Part shown: one piece after another, positions 14,748-24,420 of the stretch
How positions within the stretch are numbered: position 1 is the stretch's first letter
How the letters are laid out: the number at the start of each line of letters is the position of its first letter
Origin: an uncultured Phocaeicola sp.
GTDB lineage: Bacteria; Bacteroidota; Bacteroidia; Bacteroidales; Bacteroidaceae
Length of the DNA stretch: 64,000 nt
Reading direction: 5' to 3'
Assembly (NCBI GenBank): GCA_944320815.1
Contig: CALUIZ010000018.1
Location: 1 to 64,000, forward strand
Translations under genes and position numbers: made by a program
Notes under the pieces: model-generated
Told to the model about the DNA's origin: nothing
Database searches by the model: none
Seen by the model: the letters and a program-made list of their open reading frames with translations, nothing else

Positions 14748-17600
14748 TTATTCCAATACAAAATTGTCCAATTTGAGCTCGCCGCTTCCGGCTCCGGTGG
14801 CTTTAAGCTCTATCGTATTTTCTCCTTCCCGGTTCAAGACGACAGGAACAGCGATTGTCTGCCAGTTCCCCAGACCAGTACTTTCAAAGCTGATTGGAGA
14901 TTCGGACCTGCTGCCGTTGACATAAAGCTCAAAATTGCTGTTTGCCGCCGTCGCACAATAACGGATATACAAAATGTAATTTCTTGCCTCCTCTACGTTG
15001 AAACAATCGCGTAATGCAGCATCCGCACCGGTTCCGAGATTGACGAATCCCATGCCGGTATAGCCCGGTACCAGACCGACATTGTCACTATAAGCTTGCG
15101 CCAGAACATGTCCGCTGATATTCTTGTATTCCATATCTTCCGCCTCATGCTGGTAAGGGCCATTATAGGCATCGGTCGGATAAACCGGAACAGGAAGACG
15201 AGTCACCGGTGTATATTGGGTTTCTCTTCCGGTCGCGTTGCCCAAACAGTTGATGGTAATGTCTACGCCTCCGTTATGCTCCACAGTCAGAGTAAACACT
15301 CCGTCGGCCCATGACTTTGTCGCACTTGCCTGAACACCGGTATTGGTGGTGAAACCGCTTCTTGCGGCGCAAGTATATGAAGGCTCACTGGTGCAGCCGT
15401 ATATTTTGATGACATCCGTCACCTTCGGACCGTTAGGAGTATAGTTGGTAAGATAGAAATCCACCCTGCCCGAATATTCCCGGATAAGCGCGGAAGAATA
15501 TTTGGCGAACGAAAGCTCCATCTTGTCGCACGTGTTGTACTTGAACGGGATAGATGCGCTCTTGATATCCTTATAGGCATTGTATGCCACCCATGTGTTC
15601 TCGTAACGTCCCGCGTACATGTCGCCGGTGTATTCTTCGGGAAACTCCTGATTAAACAATCTCAGCTTGTCGGCCATATTGCTGTATTGCCCGCTTATAA
15701 ATTGGGATGCATTGAGCTGATACTTGAACGAACGGGCCGTTGCGTCAGCAAGTTCATATGCAGTAGGGATGGTGGGATAACGTCCGGTCTTCTTGAACCA
15801 AAGACGCCGGCTTGCATCTTCTCCATCCTCATCGAGCTTATAGAGCCCTGTGAACAGAGTACTTGGTGCCAAATAGCCGGGATCGAACTGACCTCCCTTG
15901 GAAGATACATCGTTAAGGATGATGATCTTCGTGCGGTCCGTCACTTCCTCACGAGTCATAATCCGGATAGTTCCGTCGATAATCTTGCGGTAAATGTCGA
16001 AAGAAACAGCTTCCATTTGCGGGAAGAATTTCCAGTCGCGTTTGCGATATCCGTCGCTGGTGCTGGTTGTCTCATTTTCCGTATAAGTCTGGTCGGTGGT
16101 AAGCTCCGGTCCGTCGAACACGGTTTGTCCGGTGAACGCGATGTGCTCCAGCAAAGCGGTAGCTTCAGACGCTACGGGAAATTCCTGGTCTCCGTTCCAA
16201 TACTCATTGTTGTAAAGATACGACAGTTGGTTCTCTTCGGTGTTCCATCCGCACTGGTCGAAGCGCATACCGTAATTCCCGGCATATCCTGACAGCCATG
16301 AGCCCAATCCGGTACTTTCAATCTGGAACAAGCCCACCGGTGAGGTGAATTTCTCACATATAATCAAGTTGTCCGAATACTGTTTGCAGAGGTCCGCCCA
16401 TTCCGGATAGTCCTTGAACATGCCTACAGGCGAATGTTTCGCTCCATATTGCGCATGACAGAAGCTGATGGTCAGATAACCTCCGTATTCAACAGTAAGC
16501 TTCATCAGCCCCTTCCAGTGCTGGATGCGTTCTGCATAAGACGGAAGTGACTCCGGATAGCCGGCATCAGGATCAGCCGGGTCGCCGAATCCCCAGCTCT
16601 GTTCGGCATAGTTGAAACCGACAAAGTTGTTGTATTGGAAAAACTCTTTATAAAGCGTTCCTTCCAGTTCTTCATACGAAGTGTAGTCCTCGAATGCGGA
16701 GTATGCTCCACTTGCCGGCTGCACCATCACCCAGACATTGTTTTCGGCGCAGACGCGAAGCCATGACTTAGCAATATTGTATCCGTCCGCCACCAGGTCG
16801 CGTCTGGAGGAAAGCGAGATGTTGAAGATAACGTATGGACGTATGTCTTCCGGTATGTTGTCAATCACCCATTGCGGATCGGGGTGCATCCATGTGTCGA
16901 TATGGAAAATCCATGCCGGATGCTGAGGGTCAATCGGCCGCCGGATACTTCCCATGTGTACGTCTGCATCTTTCCTTGTATATCCAAACGTGAAACTTGT
17001 CGATTCATCACTGAGAGTGAAGGTCACTTCCTTCGCATACACATCCACAATCTTGAAGACACTTTCCACCGCACCTTCCTCCATCACTTCATCCATTGTC
17101 CGCGTTTCATTGCTGCAAGTCACTGTCCAATGCTTTTCCTCATCCAGTCCTATCTGTGGAACAACAGAAGCCACACTTACCTTCTCACCGTCCACAGTCA
17201 ACCAGTCACCGTCGAGTGTCCAGTAGTAATCACTTCCATCTCGCGCAACACTTACCTGCGGAGAATACACATAATCATCGCTTTCCGCATCACCTTTTCC
17301 CAGCGGAGTGATTCCGGTGCGGACAGTAAACGTATTTCCGTCCGTCAGTTCCACATTATAAGAAGCGGAAGAGAGTGTCACACACGATGCCACGGCTATA
17401 TCTCCCCCTTCTGCCGTTACCACCCGCTGCAAGGCTTGCAGGTTGGCATTCATCTCATTGATTGTCGTTTCCGATTCCGGCGCGTCAGGTCCTGTGATTA
17501 TATAAGGTATCTCATCATCCTTGCATCCGTACAGACCCGTCTGCAGGACAGCAAGCAATATGACCGGAAGCAGCCGTATGTCAAATATTGTCTGTTTCAT
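14748..17600 (-). CDS. GH98 family endo-glycanase lipoprotein (probable complex-xylan xylanase)
   Basis: This 950-residue lipoprotein (LQTGLYGC, Cys at 26) has three parts. Residues about 40-210 resemble the DUF4988-type surface domain (VELTDGNTFTVRTG, SDYYWTLDGDWL). Residues about 215-800 match the GH98 catalytic and adjoining domains, with HIDTWMHPDPQWVIDNI and PYVIFNISLS. Acidic candidates occur in FNYAEQSWGF and LIICEKF. The last 135 residues (HEAEDMEYKNISG to LKLDNFVLE) look like a CBM35/CBM6-type module. GH98 includes blood-group endo-galactosidases and Bacteroides endo-xylanases acting on glucuronoarabinoxylan. The GH115 and GH43 neighbours favour xylan. It is the first intact gene of the minus-strand enzyme group. 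Confidence 0.85.
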   Translation of the reverse strand: MKQTIFDIRLLPVILLAVLQTGLYGCKDDEIPYIITGPDAPESETTINEMNANLQALQRVVTAEGGDIAVASCVTLSSASYNVELTDGNTFTVRTGITPLGKGDAESDDYVYSPQVSVARDGSDYYWTLDGDWLTVDGEKVSVASVVPQIGLDEEKHWTVTCSNETRTMDEVMEEGAVESVFKIVDVYAKEVTFTLSDESTSFTFGYTRKDADVHMGSIRRPIDPQHPAWIFHIDTWMHPDPQWVIDNIPEDIRPYVIFNISLSSRRDLVADGYNIAKSWLRVCAENNVWVMVQPASGAYSAFEDYTSYEELEGTLYKEFFQYNNFVGFNYAEQSWGFGDPADPDAGYPESLPSYAERIQHWKGLMKLTVEYGGYLTISFCHAQYGAKHSPVGMFKDYPEWADLCKQYSDNLIICEKFTSPVGLFQIESTGLGSWLSGYAGNYGMRFDQCGWNTEENQLSYLYNNEYWNGDQEFPVASEATALLEHIAFTGQTVFDGPELTTDQTYTENETTSTSDGYRKRDWKFFPQMEAVSFDIYRKIIDGTIRIMTREEVTDRTKIIILNDVSSKGGQFDPGYLAPSTLFTGLYKLDEDGEDASRRLWFKKTGRYPTIPTAYELADATARSFKYQLNASQFISGQYSNMADKLRLFNQEFPEEYTGDMYAGRYENTWVAYNAYKDIKSASIPFKYNTCDKMELSFAKYSSALIREYSGRVDFYLTNYTPNGPKVTDVIKIYGCTSEPSYTCAARSGFTTNTGVQASATKSWADGVFTLTVEHNGGVDITINCLGNATGRETQYTPVTRLPVPVYPTDAYNGPYQHEAEDMEYKNISGHVLAQAYSDNVGLVPGYTGMGFVNLGTGADAALRDCFNVEEARNYILYIRYCATAANSNFELYVNGSRSESPISFESTGLGNWQTIAVPVVLNREGENTIELKATGAGSGELKLDNFVLE

Positions 17601-17634
17601 GATTCTTGTCTTTTAATGTTTTTGTCGAACACGG

Positions 17635-17684
17635 AGACACCGAGGCACAGAAGATATTTTGTGTAACCCTGCGCCTCCGTGTCT
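17635..17684. repeat. Imperfect palindrome between GH98 and GH10 remnant
   Basis: AGACACCGAGGCACAG (17635-17650) pairs with 17669-17684 at 14 of 16 positions around an 18-base loop. It could be the old terminator of the GH10 gene or a dispersed intergenic repeat. Confidence 0.5.
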
Positions 17685-17690
17685 TTGCGT

Positions 17691-18125
17691 TTATTCGTTC
17701 TCGGTATTTTCCGTTTCAGATATATCTTTCAATCCATTCACAATCCCTTCGTACATTCCATTACGGTTATAGTCAGAAGTCCACGGGCAGATAGAATTGC
17801 CTTCGGCACTTTCAGCCATGGAAGACAACGAAATGCCGAACTGCTGCTCTTCAGGGACAATCCGCCTGTATTCCTGCATGATGAATGCCATATAGCCGGC
17901 GGCCTCTTTACGTTCAGAAGCCTTCAGTTTTCCTGCTGCCATGAAATTCCCTTTCACATCCTGCATCATTATACTGAGATCTGAGATGCGGACTATCTTT
18001 CCCGTGGCGGCAAGTCGTTCGAGCAGTGCGGTTATCGCCTGTTCATTCGATTCCTGTATGGAGGCATTTTTCGAGTAGATTGCATGGAGCAGGATATTGT
18101 ATCCGTCAATCCGGCTTGCATTGTC
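17691..18125 (-). pseudogene. 3' remnant of a GH10 xylanase gene
   Basis: About 145 codons of family-like sequence remain. RIDGYNILLHAIYSKN corresponds to the IDGIGTQMH region of GH10 enzymes, LAATGKIVRISDLSI to the strand that carries the catalytic nucleophile (usually VRISELD; Asp replaces Glu here), and PWTSDYNRNGMYEGIVNGL to the C-terminal end. The N-terminal two thirds of the enzyme, including signal peptide and the acid/base Glu, are absent. The open frame continues to 18170 only through antisense of the regulator fragment. With the nucleophile changed and most of the barrel gone, it cannot be an active xylanase. GH10 in this place supports a xylan target for the ancestral locus. Confidence 0.75.
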
Positions 18126-18129
18126 TGGT

Positions 18130-20097
18130 GTATGCGGAAGAATTCCGGCTGTCCTATAAGGACAACACATTCACTTTCTTCGTTTCACTGATGGACTACC
18201 GCGACGCTGGCAGCATGTCATACGAATACCGTCTGGAGGAGTTCGGCGACGGATGGAGCAGCACCCTGCCGGGAGAGAACCGCATACAGTATCACCATCT
18301 CCAGCCGGGAAGCTACACCCTGCAGATACGCGCAAGCGAAAACGGAGTCTATTCTCCGGTCAGGTCCGTGAAGATAAGCATCGCCCCGCCCTGGTATCTG
18401 AGCCTGTTTGCAAAGATTGTCTATACTTTATTGGTAATAGGTGCAGGCTATCTGCTGTTCCTTTCCTATAGCAGAAAAAGGAAAGAGGAAATCGGAGAGA
18501 TGAAGCTCCAGTTCTTCATCAATATCGCCCACGAGATACGCTCTCCGCTTACTCTTATCGCCGGACCCTTGAGCAAGCTTCTGAAAAAGGAATACGACCC
18601 CGACACGCAAAGGGCTTTGCTTAGCATAAAGCACAATACGGACCGTATTCTGAATCTTATCAACCAGTTGCTGGATATCCGGAAGATAGACAAAGGACAG
18701 ATGAACCTCCGTTTCGCGAAGACCGACATGAAGACCTTTGCGGGCGATGTGGTCGGTCTGTTCACCGAACAGGCGGCCCAGAAGAACATCCAACTGTCAG
18801 CAGATATTCCTGAAGAACTTCCGGAAGTATGGGTAGACCCGAACAACTTCGACAAAATACTGGTCAACCTGCTGTCCAACGCGCTGAAATATACACCGCA
18901 AGGAGGACGGATAGATGTCAGCATAAGTACGGGAGAGGACACGAAGGAAACAGGCGCGCTGCGGCACTACATGGAAATTTCCGTGTCCGATACAGGCAAG
19001 GGACTGAACGAAAAGGAACTGAAAAAGATATTCGAACGTTTCTACCAGGGTGAGGCCAACCATACGTCCACCACTCTGGATTCGGCATCGGACTGAACCT
19101 TTGCCAGTTGCTTGTGCGGCTCCATCACGGAAGCATATCCGCCTATAACCGGCAGGATACGAAGGGAAGCCGTTTCGTGGTCCGCCTGCCTCTGGGATGC
19201 GGACATCTGAAAAAGGAAGAAATGCAGACGGAAGAAGTGCAGCCCGTACACAATGTGATGACTGAAGATTTTCCGGCTTGCCGGGCAGAAAACGGAAAAA
19301 CAGGAAAAAGCAAGACCGGTTATCATGTGCTGGTAATAGACGATGACGAGGAACTGCGCAACTATCTGAAAGAAAACCTGTCGGTCTATTATCATGTAGA
19401 CACGGCAATGGACGGAACGGAAGGATGGAAGAAGGCAATCACACAACAGCCGGACCTTATCGTCTCGGATATAGTGATGCCCGGAATGGACGGAATCCAA
19501 TTGCTCAAGGAATTGAAGAAGAACATCAACACCAACCATATTCCCGTCATCCTGCTTACCTCACAGACAGAGTTCGCGAACCGGATTGAAGGGCTGTCGC
19601 AGGGAGCGGACGGCTATCTGGGCAAGCCATTCGACATGGATGAGCTGATTGTGCTTGCCAGCAACCTCATAACCAACCGTGTCCGCCTGAAAGGGAAATA
19701 TTCTGGAAGCCAGACCCAGGAAGAGAAGGTAACTTCCATAGAGCTTCAGGGAAATGACAATGCGCTGATGGAACGGATTATGAAAGTGGTGAACGCCAAT
19801 CTGAACAATCCGGAGTTCAGCGTGGAGATGCTTGCCCAGGAAGTAGGACTCAGCCGGACCCATCTGCACCGCAAGATGAAGGAGATGACAGGACTCTCCA
19901 CAAGCGACTTCATCCGCAACCTGCGCCTGCGGCAGGCCGCCGACTTGCTGAAAAGCGGACAATGCACCGTCACGCAGATTGCATATGCCGTAGGTTTCTC
20001 CAATCAGGCTCATTTTTCAAGCGCGTTCAAGAAAGTGTACGGCATGACTCCGAAAGAATATATGGAAAGTGCAGGAACGGATGACAAGGACTTGTAA
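18130..20097 (+). pseudogene. Hybrid two-component system regulator (HTCS), 5'-truncated and frameshifted
   Basis: An intact HTCS has a large periplasmic beta-propeller sensor, a Y_Y_Y domain, a membrane span, histidine kinase, receiver and AraC-type DNA-binding domain. Here the sensor is missing. Sequence starts within Y_Y_Y (EEFRLSYKDNTFTF), then a membrane span (SLFAKIVYTLLVIGAGYLLFLSY), HisKA with His in FINIAHEIRSPLTL, and an ATPase domain with NLLSNALKYT. At about 19077-19080 one base is lost, so FYQGEANHTSTTL runs into a stop at 19096 while the next frame continues with GFGIGLNLC. The receiver (SDIVMPGMDG) and two-helix AraC domain follow to 20097. Two independent lesions make it very likely non-functional. 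It was probably divergent from the GH10 gene. Confidence 0.85.
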
Positions 20098-20338
20098 AAA
20101 AGACTTATGGAATTTATCCGTTTCCGGCCGCCGCAGCTTTAAACGTGTCTGACCACACCTCTTTTCCCGTCAGGCACACCCGGTCTTGTTCCGATTTGTC
20201 TCAAAAACAATCGGGAATGTTACAAACCTATTCTGAACCCATTTCCGCGTTTTGTCATTTCAGGGGAATAACATACATTCGCCCATCGTCAACAAGACAA
20301 TGGACAGAATTGTATCTGATTTTTAATATGGCAAACCG

Positions 20339-21508
20339 ATGAAAAAAGCAATTGTAATGTCAGTTCTGATGCTGGCAGTCTGCCTTGGAGGAAAAGCGCA
20401 GACAAAATGGGTAGGAACATGGGCTACAGCCGTAGAACGGCCCTTCAGTGAAGGCGACATGCCGAAAACCGCATTAGACGGCAATTCCCTCCGCCAAGTG
20501 ATTCATGTCAGCCTTGGAGGGAAGAAACTGCGTCTGCGACTGTCCAATGAAATGAGCACACAGCCGGTCGAAATCAAATCGGTCTATATTGCGGATGCGG
20601 GTGACGGTACGGACATTGATGCCGGGACCGCCGCCTACCTGACATTCGACGGAAAGAAATCGGTCACAATCGAGGACGGGGAGGCCGTCTATACGGATGC
20701 CGTCACTTATAACCTGAAGCCGCTCCAGCTCCTCACAGTAACAATCAATTACGGCAAAACGCCGGAAAAAGCCACCACCCATCGCGGCTCACGGACCACT
20801 TCCTACATCATGTCTGGCGAGTCGGCACCTGAAAGCATTTACAATGTCACAGAAAAGCTGGAACATTGGTACAATATCTCCGCTCTCGAAGTGGAGGCTC
20901 CTGCCGGCACACGATGCATCGCATGCATCGGCAACAGCATTACAGACGGACGTGGAAGCACTACCGACAGACAAAACCGCTGGACCGACGTAATGGCTGA
21001 AACGCTTGGAGGAGAGGTCGGCGTACTTAATCTCGGTATCGGAGGCAACTGCGTAGTGAGCGGGGGCATCAGCGAACCTGCCGTCAAACGCTTCGGGCGC
21101 GATGTGCTCGCCCAACAGGGAATCACTGACATTATTGTGTTTGAGGGGGTCAACGATATCGGAGGCATCAAGGATGACGGAGCGGAAAGGACCCGGGCAC
21201 TCATTGAAGCCTACCGCGATTTCGTCAGACTGGCGCATTCCAAAGGAATCAGAATATATGGCGGTACGATAACACCTATCAGGAATACAAGCTACTGGAG
21301 CGACGTGCGCGAAAAAGTCCGCCAGAATGTAAACGAATGGATACGCACCTCCGGCAACTTCGACGGGGTAATCGACTTCGAGAAAGCAGTAGCCGATCCT
21401 CAAGCACCCGATACGTTCCGTAAAGAACTGCAGTCGGACTGGCTGCATCCCAATGCGGAAGGATACAAGGTGTTAGGGAAGTACGCGGCAGAAGCTGTAC
21501 AGAAATGA
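20339..21508 (+). CDS. Exported SGNH/GDSL-type esterase
   Basis: This 389-residue protein has a signal peptide (MKKAIVMSVLMLAVCLGGKAQ). The N-terminal 180 residues form a beta-rich domain. The SGNH hydrolase domain follows with block I nucleophile Ser200 in CIGNSITDGRG, block II glycine in GIGGN, block III asparagine in GVNDIGG, and block V Asp367/His370 in SDWLHPNAEGY. Family members deacylate carbohydrates, including acetylated xylan and pectin, so a side-chain esterase role in the flanking utilization locus is likely. It lies 241 bases after the broken regulator, and I saw no clear promoter box in that gap. Confidence 0.85.
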   Translation: MKKAIVMSVLMLAVCLGGKAQTKWVGTWATAVERPFSEGDMPKTALDGNSLRQVIHVSLGGKKLRLRLSNEMSTQPVEIKSVYIADAGDGTDIDAGTAAYLTFDGKKSVTIEDGEAVYTDAVTYNLKPLQLLTVTINYGKTPEKATTHRGSRTTSYIMSGESAPESIYNVTEKLEHWYNISALEVEAPAGTRCIACIGNSITDGRGSTTDRQNRWTDVMAETLGGEVGVLNLGIGGNCVVSGGISEPAVKRFGRDVLAQQGITDIIVFEGVNDIGGIKDDGAERTRALIEAYRDFVRLAHSKGIRIYGGTITPIRNTSYWSDVREKVRQNVNEWIRTSGNFDGVIDFEKAVADPQAPDTFRKELQSDWLHPNAEGYKVLGKYAAEAVQK

Positions 21509-21672
21509 GCGGCAGACACTGACGCAGCCCGCTTCCGGCATGCCCCCAGCAGAAAAGTACAGTCCCATAATCCATTCCATCTCTCTCCGCAGACGATAAC
21601 AAAATTATGTTATTTATTAGGTAAAGTTTTGAAATTATTTGAGTTCCAATTGCAAGTTCGGATAAAATCCAT

Positions 21673-21680
21673 TATTTTTG
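21673..21680 (+). promoter_or_regulatory. Promoter of the IIC permease-kduI unit
   Basis: TATTTTTG is a perfect TAnnTTTG box. TTGC at 21650-21653 stands 19 bases upstream as a partial -33 element. The transcript would begin about 50 bases before the ATG at 21741. Confidence 0.5.
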
Positions 21681-21740
21681 GCCTCAATGAATAATTTTAT
21701 CAACTAATAAACTCAACATTTAACAAGAAAAAAGGAGAAC

Positions 21741-23135
21741 ATGGAACAAGTATTCAGTTACATCATTGGGCTAGGAGCGGCCGTAATGATGCCTATTTTG
21801 TTTACAATTCTGGGAGTCTGCATCGGTATCAAGTTTGGCAAAGCATTGAAAAGCGGTCTGCTGGTCGGTGTCGGATTCGTCGGACTTTCCGTTGTCACCG
21901 CATTGCTAACAAGCAGTCTGGGAGATCCGCTCAAGAGAGTGACCGAAATCTACGGCCTCAGCCTGCAAATCTTCGACATGGGATGGCCGGCGGCAGCCTC
22001 AGTCGCCTACAACACGTCAGTAGGAGCTTTCATCATCCCAGTCTGCCTGGGCATCAACATCCTTATGCTGCTGACAAAAACGACCAAAACCGTCAACATC
22101 GACTTATGGAACTACTGGCATTTCGCCTTCATCGGAGCGGTGGTCTATTTTGCTTCCGACAACATCTGGTGGGGATTCTTTGCGGCAATCATCTGCTACA
22201 TCATCACACTGGTCATGGCAGACCTGACCTGCAAGCAGTTCCAGTCATACTATGACAAGATGGACGGAATATCCATCCCCCAGCCTTTCTGTCAGGGATT
22301 CGTCCCCTTCGCGCTGATTATCAACAAGGCACTGGACAAGATTCCGGGATTCGACAAGCTGAACATCGACGCGGAAGGCATGAAAAGGAAATTCGGTATC
22401 ATGGGTGACCCGCTGTTCCTTGGAGTGATTGTAGGATGCGGCATCGGCGCACTGGCCTGCAAGAATACGGATGAACTCGTGGACGGCATTCCCGCCATTC
22501 TGGGACTGGGCATCAAGATGGGTGCCGTGATGGAGCTGATTCCGCGCATCACTTCTCTGTTCATCGAAGGTCTGCGCCCGATTTCCGATGCCACACGCGA
22601 ACTGGTGGCACGCAAATTCAAGAACAGTGCAAACCTGAATATCGGTATGAGCCCGGCACTGGTTATCGGACATCCTACCACACTGGTAGTATCCCTGCTT
22701 CTTATCCCCGTGGCACTGTTTCTTTCCGTTGTGCTCCCGGGCAACCAGTTCCTGCCACTGGCTTCTCTGGCCGGCATGTTCTACCTGTTCCCTGCCGTAT
22801 TGCCTATCACAAAGGGTAATGTCCTGAAAACATTCATCATCGGCCTCGTAGGACTGGTTGTGGGACTGTATTTCGTGACCGACCTCGCACCGTTCTTCAC
22901 CCAAGCCGCACAAGATGTATTTGTAAGGACAGGCGACGCTGCCGTGAAGATTCCCGACGGATTCCAGGGAGGCGCGCTCGACTTTGCGTCAAGCCTCTTC
23001 TCATGGCTCATCTTCCATGCGGTATACAGCTTCAAATGGGTGGGTTCGGCTGTGCTCGTGCTCATCGCACTGGGTATGGCAATCTACAACCGTACACGAA
23101 TCATCAAGGAAGCAAGAGGCACTGAAACCAAATAA
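21741..23135 (+). CDS. Orphan PTS galactitol-type IIC permease
   Basis: This 464-residue integral membrane protein has about ten to twelve hydrophobic spans from the N-terminus (YIIGLGAAVMMPILFTILGVCIG) to the end (VLIALGMAIYN). Family-like motifs are FDMGWPAAASVAYNTSVGAF, ISDATRELVARKF, GHPTTLVVSLLLIPVAL and VLPGNQFLPLASLAG, as in GatC IIC proteins. A PTS IIC normally needs IIA and IIB phosphocarriers; none are encoded nearby. It may therefore work as a non-phosphorylating transporter. The gene 31 bases downstream is kduI, and the pair probably forms one transcript. A substrate related to 4-deoxy-uronates is inferred from this neighbour only. Confidence 0.85.
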   Translation: MEQVFSYIIGLGAAVMMPILFTILGVCIGIKFGKALKSGLLVGVGFVGLSVVTALLTSSLGDPLKRVTEIYGLSLQIFDMGWPAAASVAYNTSVGAFIIPVCLGINILMLLTKTTKTVNIDLWNYWHFAFIGAVVYFASDNIWWGFFAAIICYIITLVMADLTCKQFQSYYDKMDGISIPQPFCQGFVPFALIINKALDKIPGFDKLNIDAEGMKRKFGIMGDPLFLGVIVGCGIGALACKNTDELVDGIPAILGLGIKMGAVMELIPRITSLFIEGLRPISDATRELVARKFKNSANLNIGMSPALVIGHPTTLVVSLLLIPVALFLSVVLPGNQFLPLASLAGMFYLFPAVLPITKGNVLKTFIIGLVGLVVGLYFVTDLAPFFTQAAQDVFVRTGDAAVKIPDGFQGGALDFASSLFSWLIFHAVYSFKWVGSAVLVLIALGMAIYNRTRIIKEARGTETK

Positions 23136-23166
23136 CAACAACTAATCTATAATCACAAAAAAGCTT

Positions 23167-24087
23167 ATGAAAAGATTTGCAATGGCTATGATGCTGGGTG
23201 TAGCCGCTCTGGCAGCAAACGCCCAAGTGAATGTACGTATGCAGACTGCATGCAACCCTCAGGATGTAAAGACGTACGATACACAAAGACTGCGCAGCAG
23301 CTTCATGATGGAAAAAGTAATGGTCAACGACCAGATCAACCTCACCTACTCCATGTACGACCGCTTTATCTTCGGTGGTGCCGTTCCTGCAACCAAGGAA
23401 CTGACTCTGGAAACATTCGACGCATTGAAAGCTCCTTATTTCCTGTACAACCGCGAACTGGGTGTCATCAATATCGGAGGTGAAGGCATCGTGACTGTAG
23501 ACGGAAAAGAATACACTCTTGGATTCAAGGATGCGCTCTACGTGGGACGCGGCAACCAGAAAGTGACGTTCAAGAGCAAGGACGCAAGCAAACCGGCCAA
23601 GTTCTACATCAACTCGGCATTGGCTCACAAGGAATACAAGACGCAGTTGATTACCATCGACGGACGCAAAGGTTCTTTGAAGGCCAACTCATTCCCTGCC
23701 GGAAAAATGGAAGAGAGCAATGACCGCGTCATCAACCAGCTGATTGTAAACAATGTGCTTGAAGAAGGTCCGTGCCAGTTGCAGATGGGACTTACAGAGC
23801 TGAAGCCGGGAAGCGTATGGAACACCATGCCGGCACACACTCACAGCCGTCGTATTGAAGCTTACTTCTACTTCAATGTGCCCGCAGGCAACATGATCTG
23901 TCACCTGATGGGAGAACCGCAGGAAGAGCGTCTGGTATGGCTGGCAAACGAACAGGCTATCATGTCACCGGAATGGTCAATCCATGCCGCAGCAGGAACA
24001 AGCAACTACATGTTCATCTGGGGTATGGCCGGAGAAAACCTTGACTATGGTGACATGGACAAGATTTCCTATACGGAAATGAGATAA
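23167..24087 (+). CDS. kduI: KduI, 5-keto-4-deoxyuronate isomerase, with added signal peptide
   Basis: KduI converts 5-keto-4-deoxyuronate, formed from unsaturated uronic acids made by polysaccharide lyases, to 2,5-diketo-3-deoxygluconate. The 306-residue protein carries the family metal site HTHSRRIE: His224, His226 and Glu231, with His273 in [10 protein letters not shown]. It aligns with the cytoplasmic enzyme from [20 protein letters not shown] onward. The first 20 residues ([20 protein letters not shown]) are an extra, textbook signal peptide with cleavage after ANA or ANAQ. Export to the periplasm would be unusual for this enzyme. It follows the orphan IIC permease and ends at a strong terminator, so it is outside the susC operon. 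Confidence 0.92.
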   Translation: MKRFAMAMMLGVAALAANAQVNVRMQTACNPQDVKTYDTQRLRSSFMMEKVMVNDQINLTYSMYDRFIFGGAVPATKELTLETFDALKAPYFLYNRELGVINIGGEGIVTVDGKEYTLGFKDALYVGRGNQKVTFKSKDASKPAKFYINSALAHKEYKTQLITIDGRKGSLKANSFPAGKMEESNDRVINQLIVNNVLEEGPCQLQMGLTELKPGSVWNTMPAHTHSRRIEAYFYFNVPAGNMICHLMGEPQEERLVWLANEQAIMSPEWSIHAAAGTSNYMFIWGMAGENLDYGDMDKISYTEMR

Positions 24088-24118
24088 CACCCCGCTTACA
24101 CACTATTTCCATACACGA

Positions 24119-24155
24119 GAAAGACCTGAAGGTCCACCGGCTTTCGGGTCTTTTT
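24119..24155 (+). terminator. Terminator after kduI
   Basis: AAAGACC with GAA pairs with TTC and GGGTCTTT, followed by a run of T ending at 24155. It lies about 30 bases after the kduI stop. Confidence 0.8.
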
Positions 24156-24309
24156 CATTTTTCTCTCTTCTTATCTCGCGGCGCATCAATTTGCACAATT
24201 TTCAAGGAAGTTCTTCATGCTATAAAATATTTTTATTATATTCGCAACTATATGAAAAATACTTTTTAGACACATCCGCGATAAGTAAATGAAATAAGGT
24301 TGCAATATT

Positions 24310-24346
24310 GAATATTTTTACCCCAACAAGTGAATAATTTTACCCC
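24310..24346 (+). promoter_or_regulatory. Direct-repeat operator upstream of susC
   Basis: GAATATTTTTACCCC (24310-24324) and GAATAATTTTACCCC (24332-24346) match at 14 of 15 bases and start 22 bases apart, two helical turns. They end at about the -33 position of the susC promoter. Direct repeats of this spacing are how AraC-type DNA-binding domains, including those of HTCS regulators, recognise activated promoters. Confidence 0.6.
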
Positions 24347-24367
24347 GTTTTCTTGTCCGTGATGCCA

Positions 24368-24375
24368 TAAATTTG
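24368..24375 (+). promoter_or_regulatory. susC operon promoter -7 box
   Basis: TAAATTTG is a perfect TAnnTTTG box 45 bases ahead of the chosen susC start. The -33 region is weak (GTTT near 24347-24350), as expected for an activator-dependent promoter next to the direct repeats. Confidence 0.6.
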
Positions 24376-24420
24376 TACTCAGACGTTTTAAAAACCTTTA
24401 TTAATGTAAATCGTAGAGAT

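Noticed and set aside
17691..18170. A complete 159-residue gene starting at 18170
   Set aside because: The first 16-18 codons are antisense to the regulator; the rest is only the end of a GH10 enzyme.
19108..20097. Stand-alone response regulator gene
   Set aside because: It begins at a TTG in the middle of an ATPase domain and is continuous with the kinase after one missing base.
22245..22913. 222-codon open frame antisense to the IIC permease
   Set aside because: The composition is a His/Gln-rich mirror of a membrane protein with no signal or domain.
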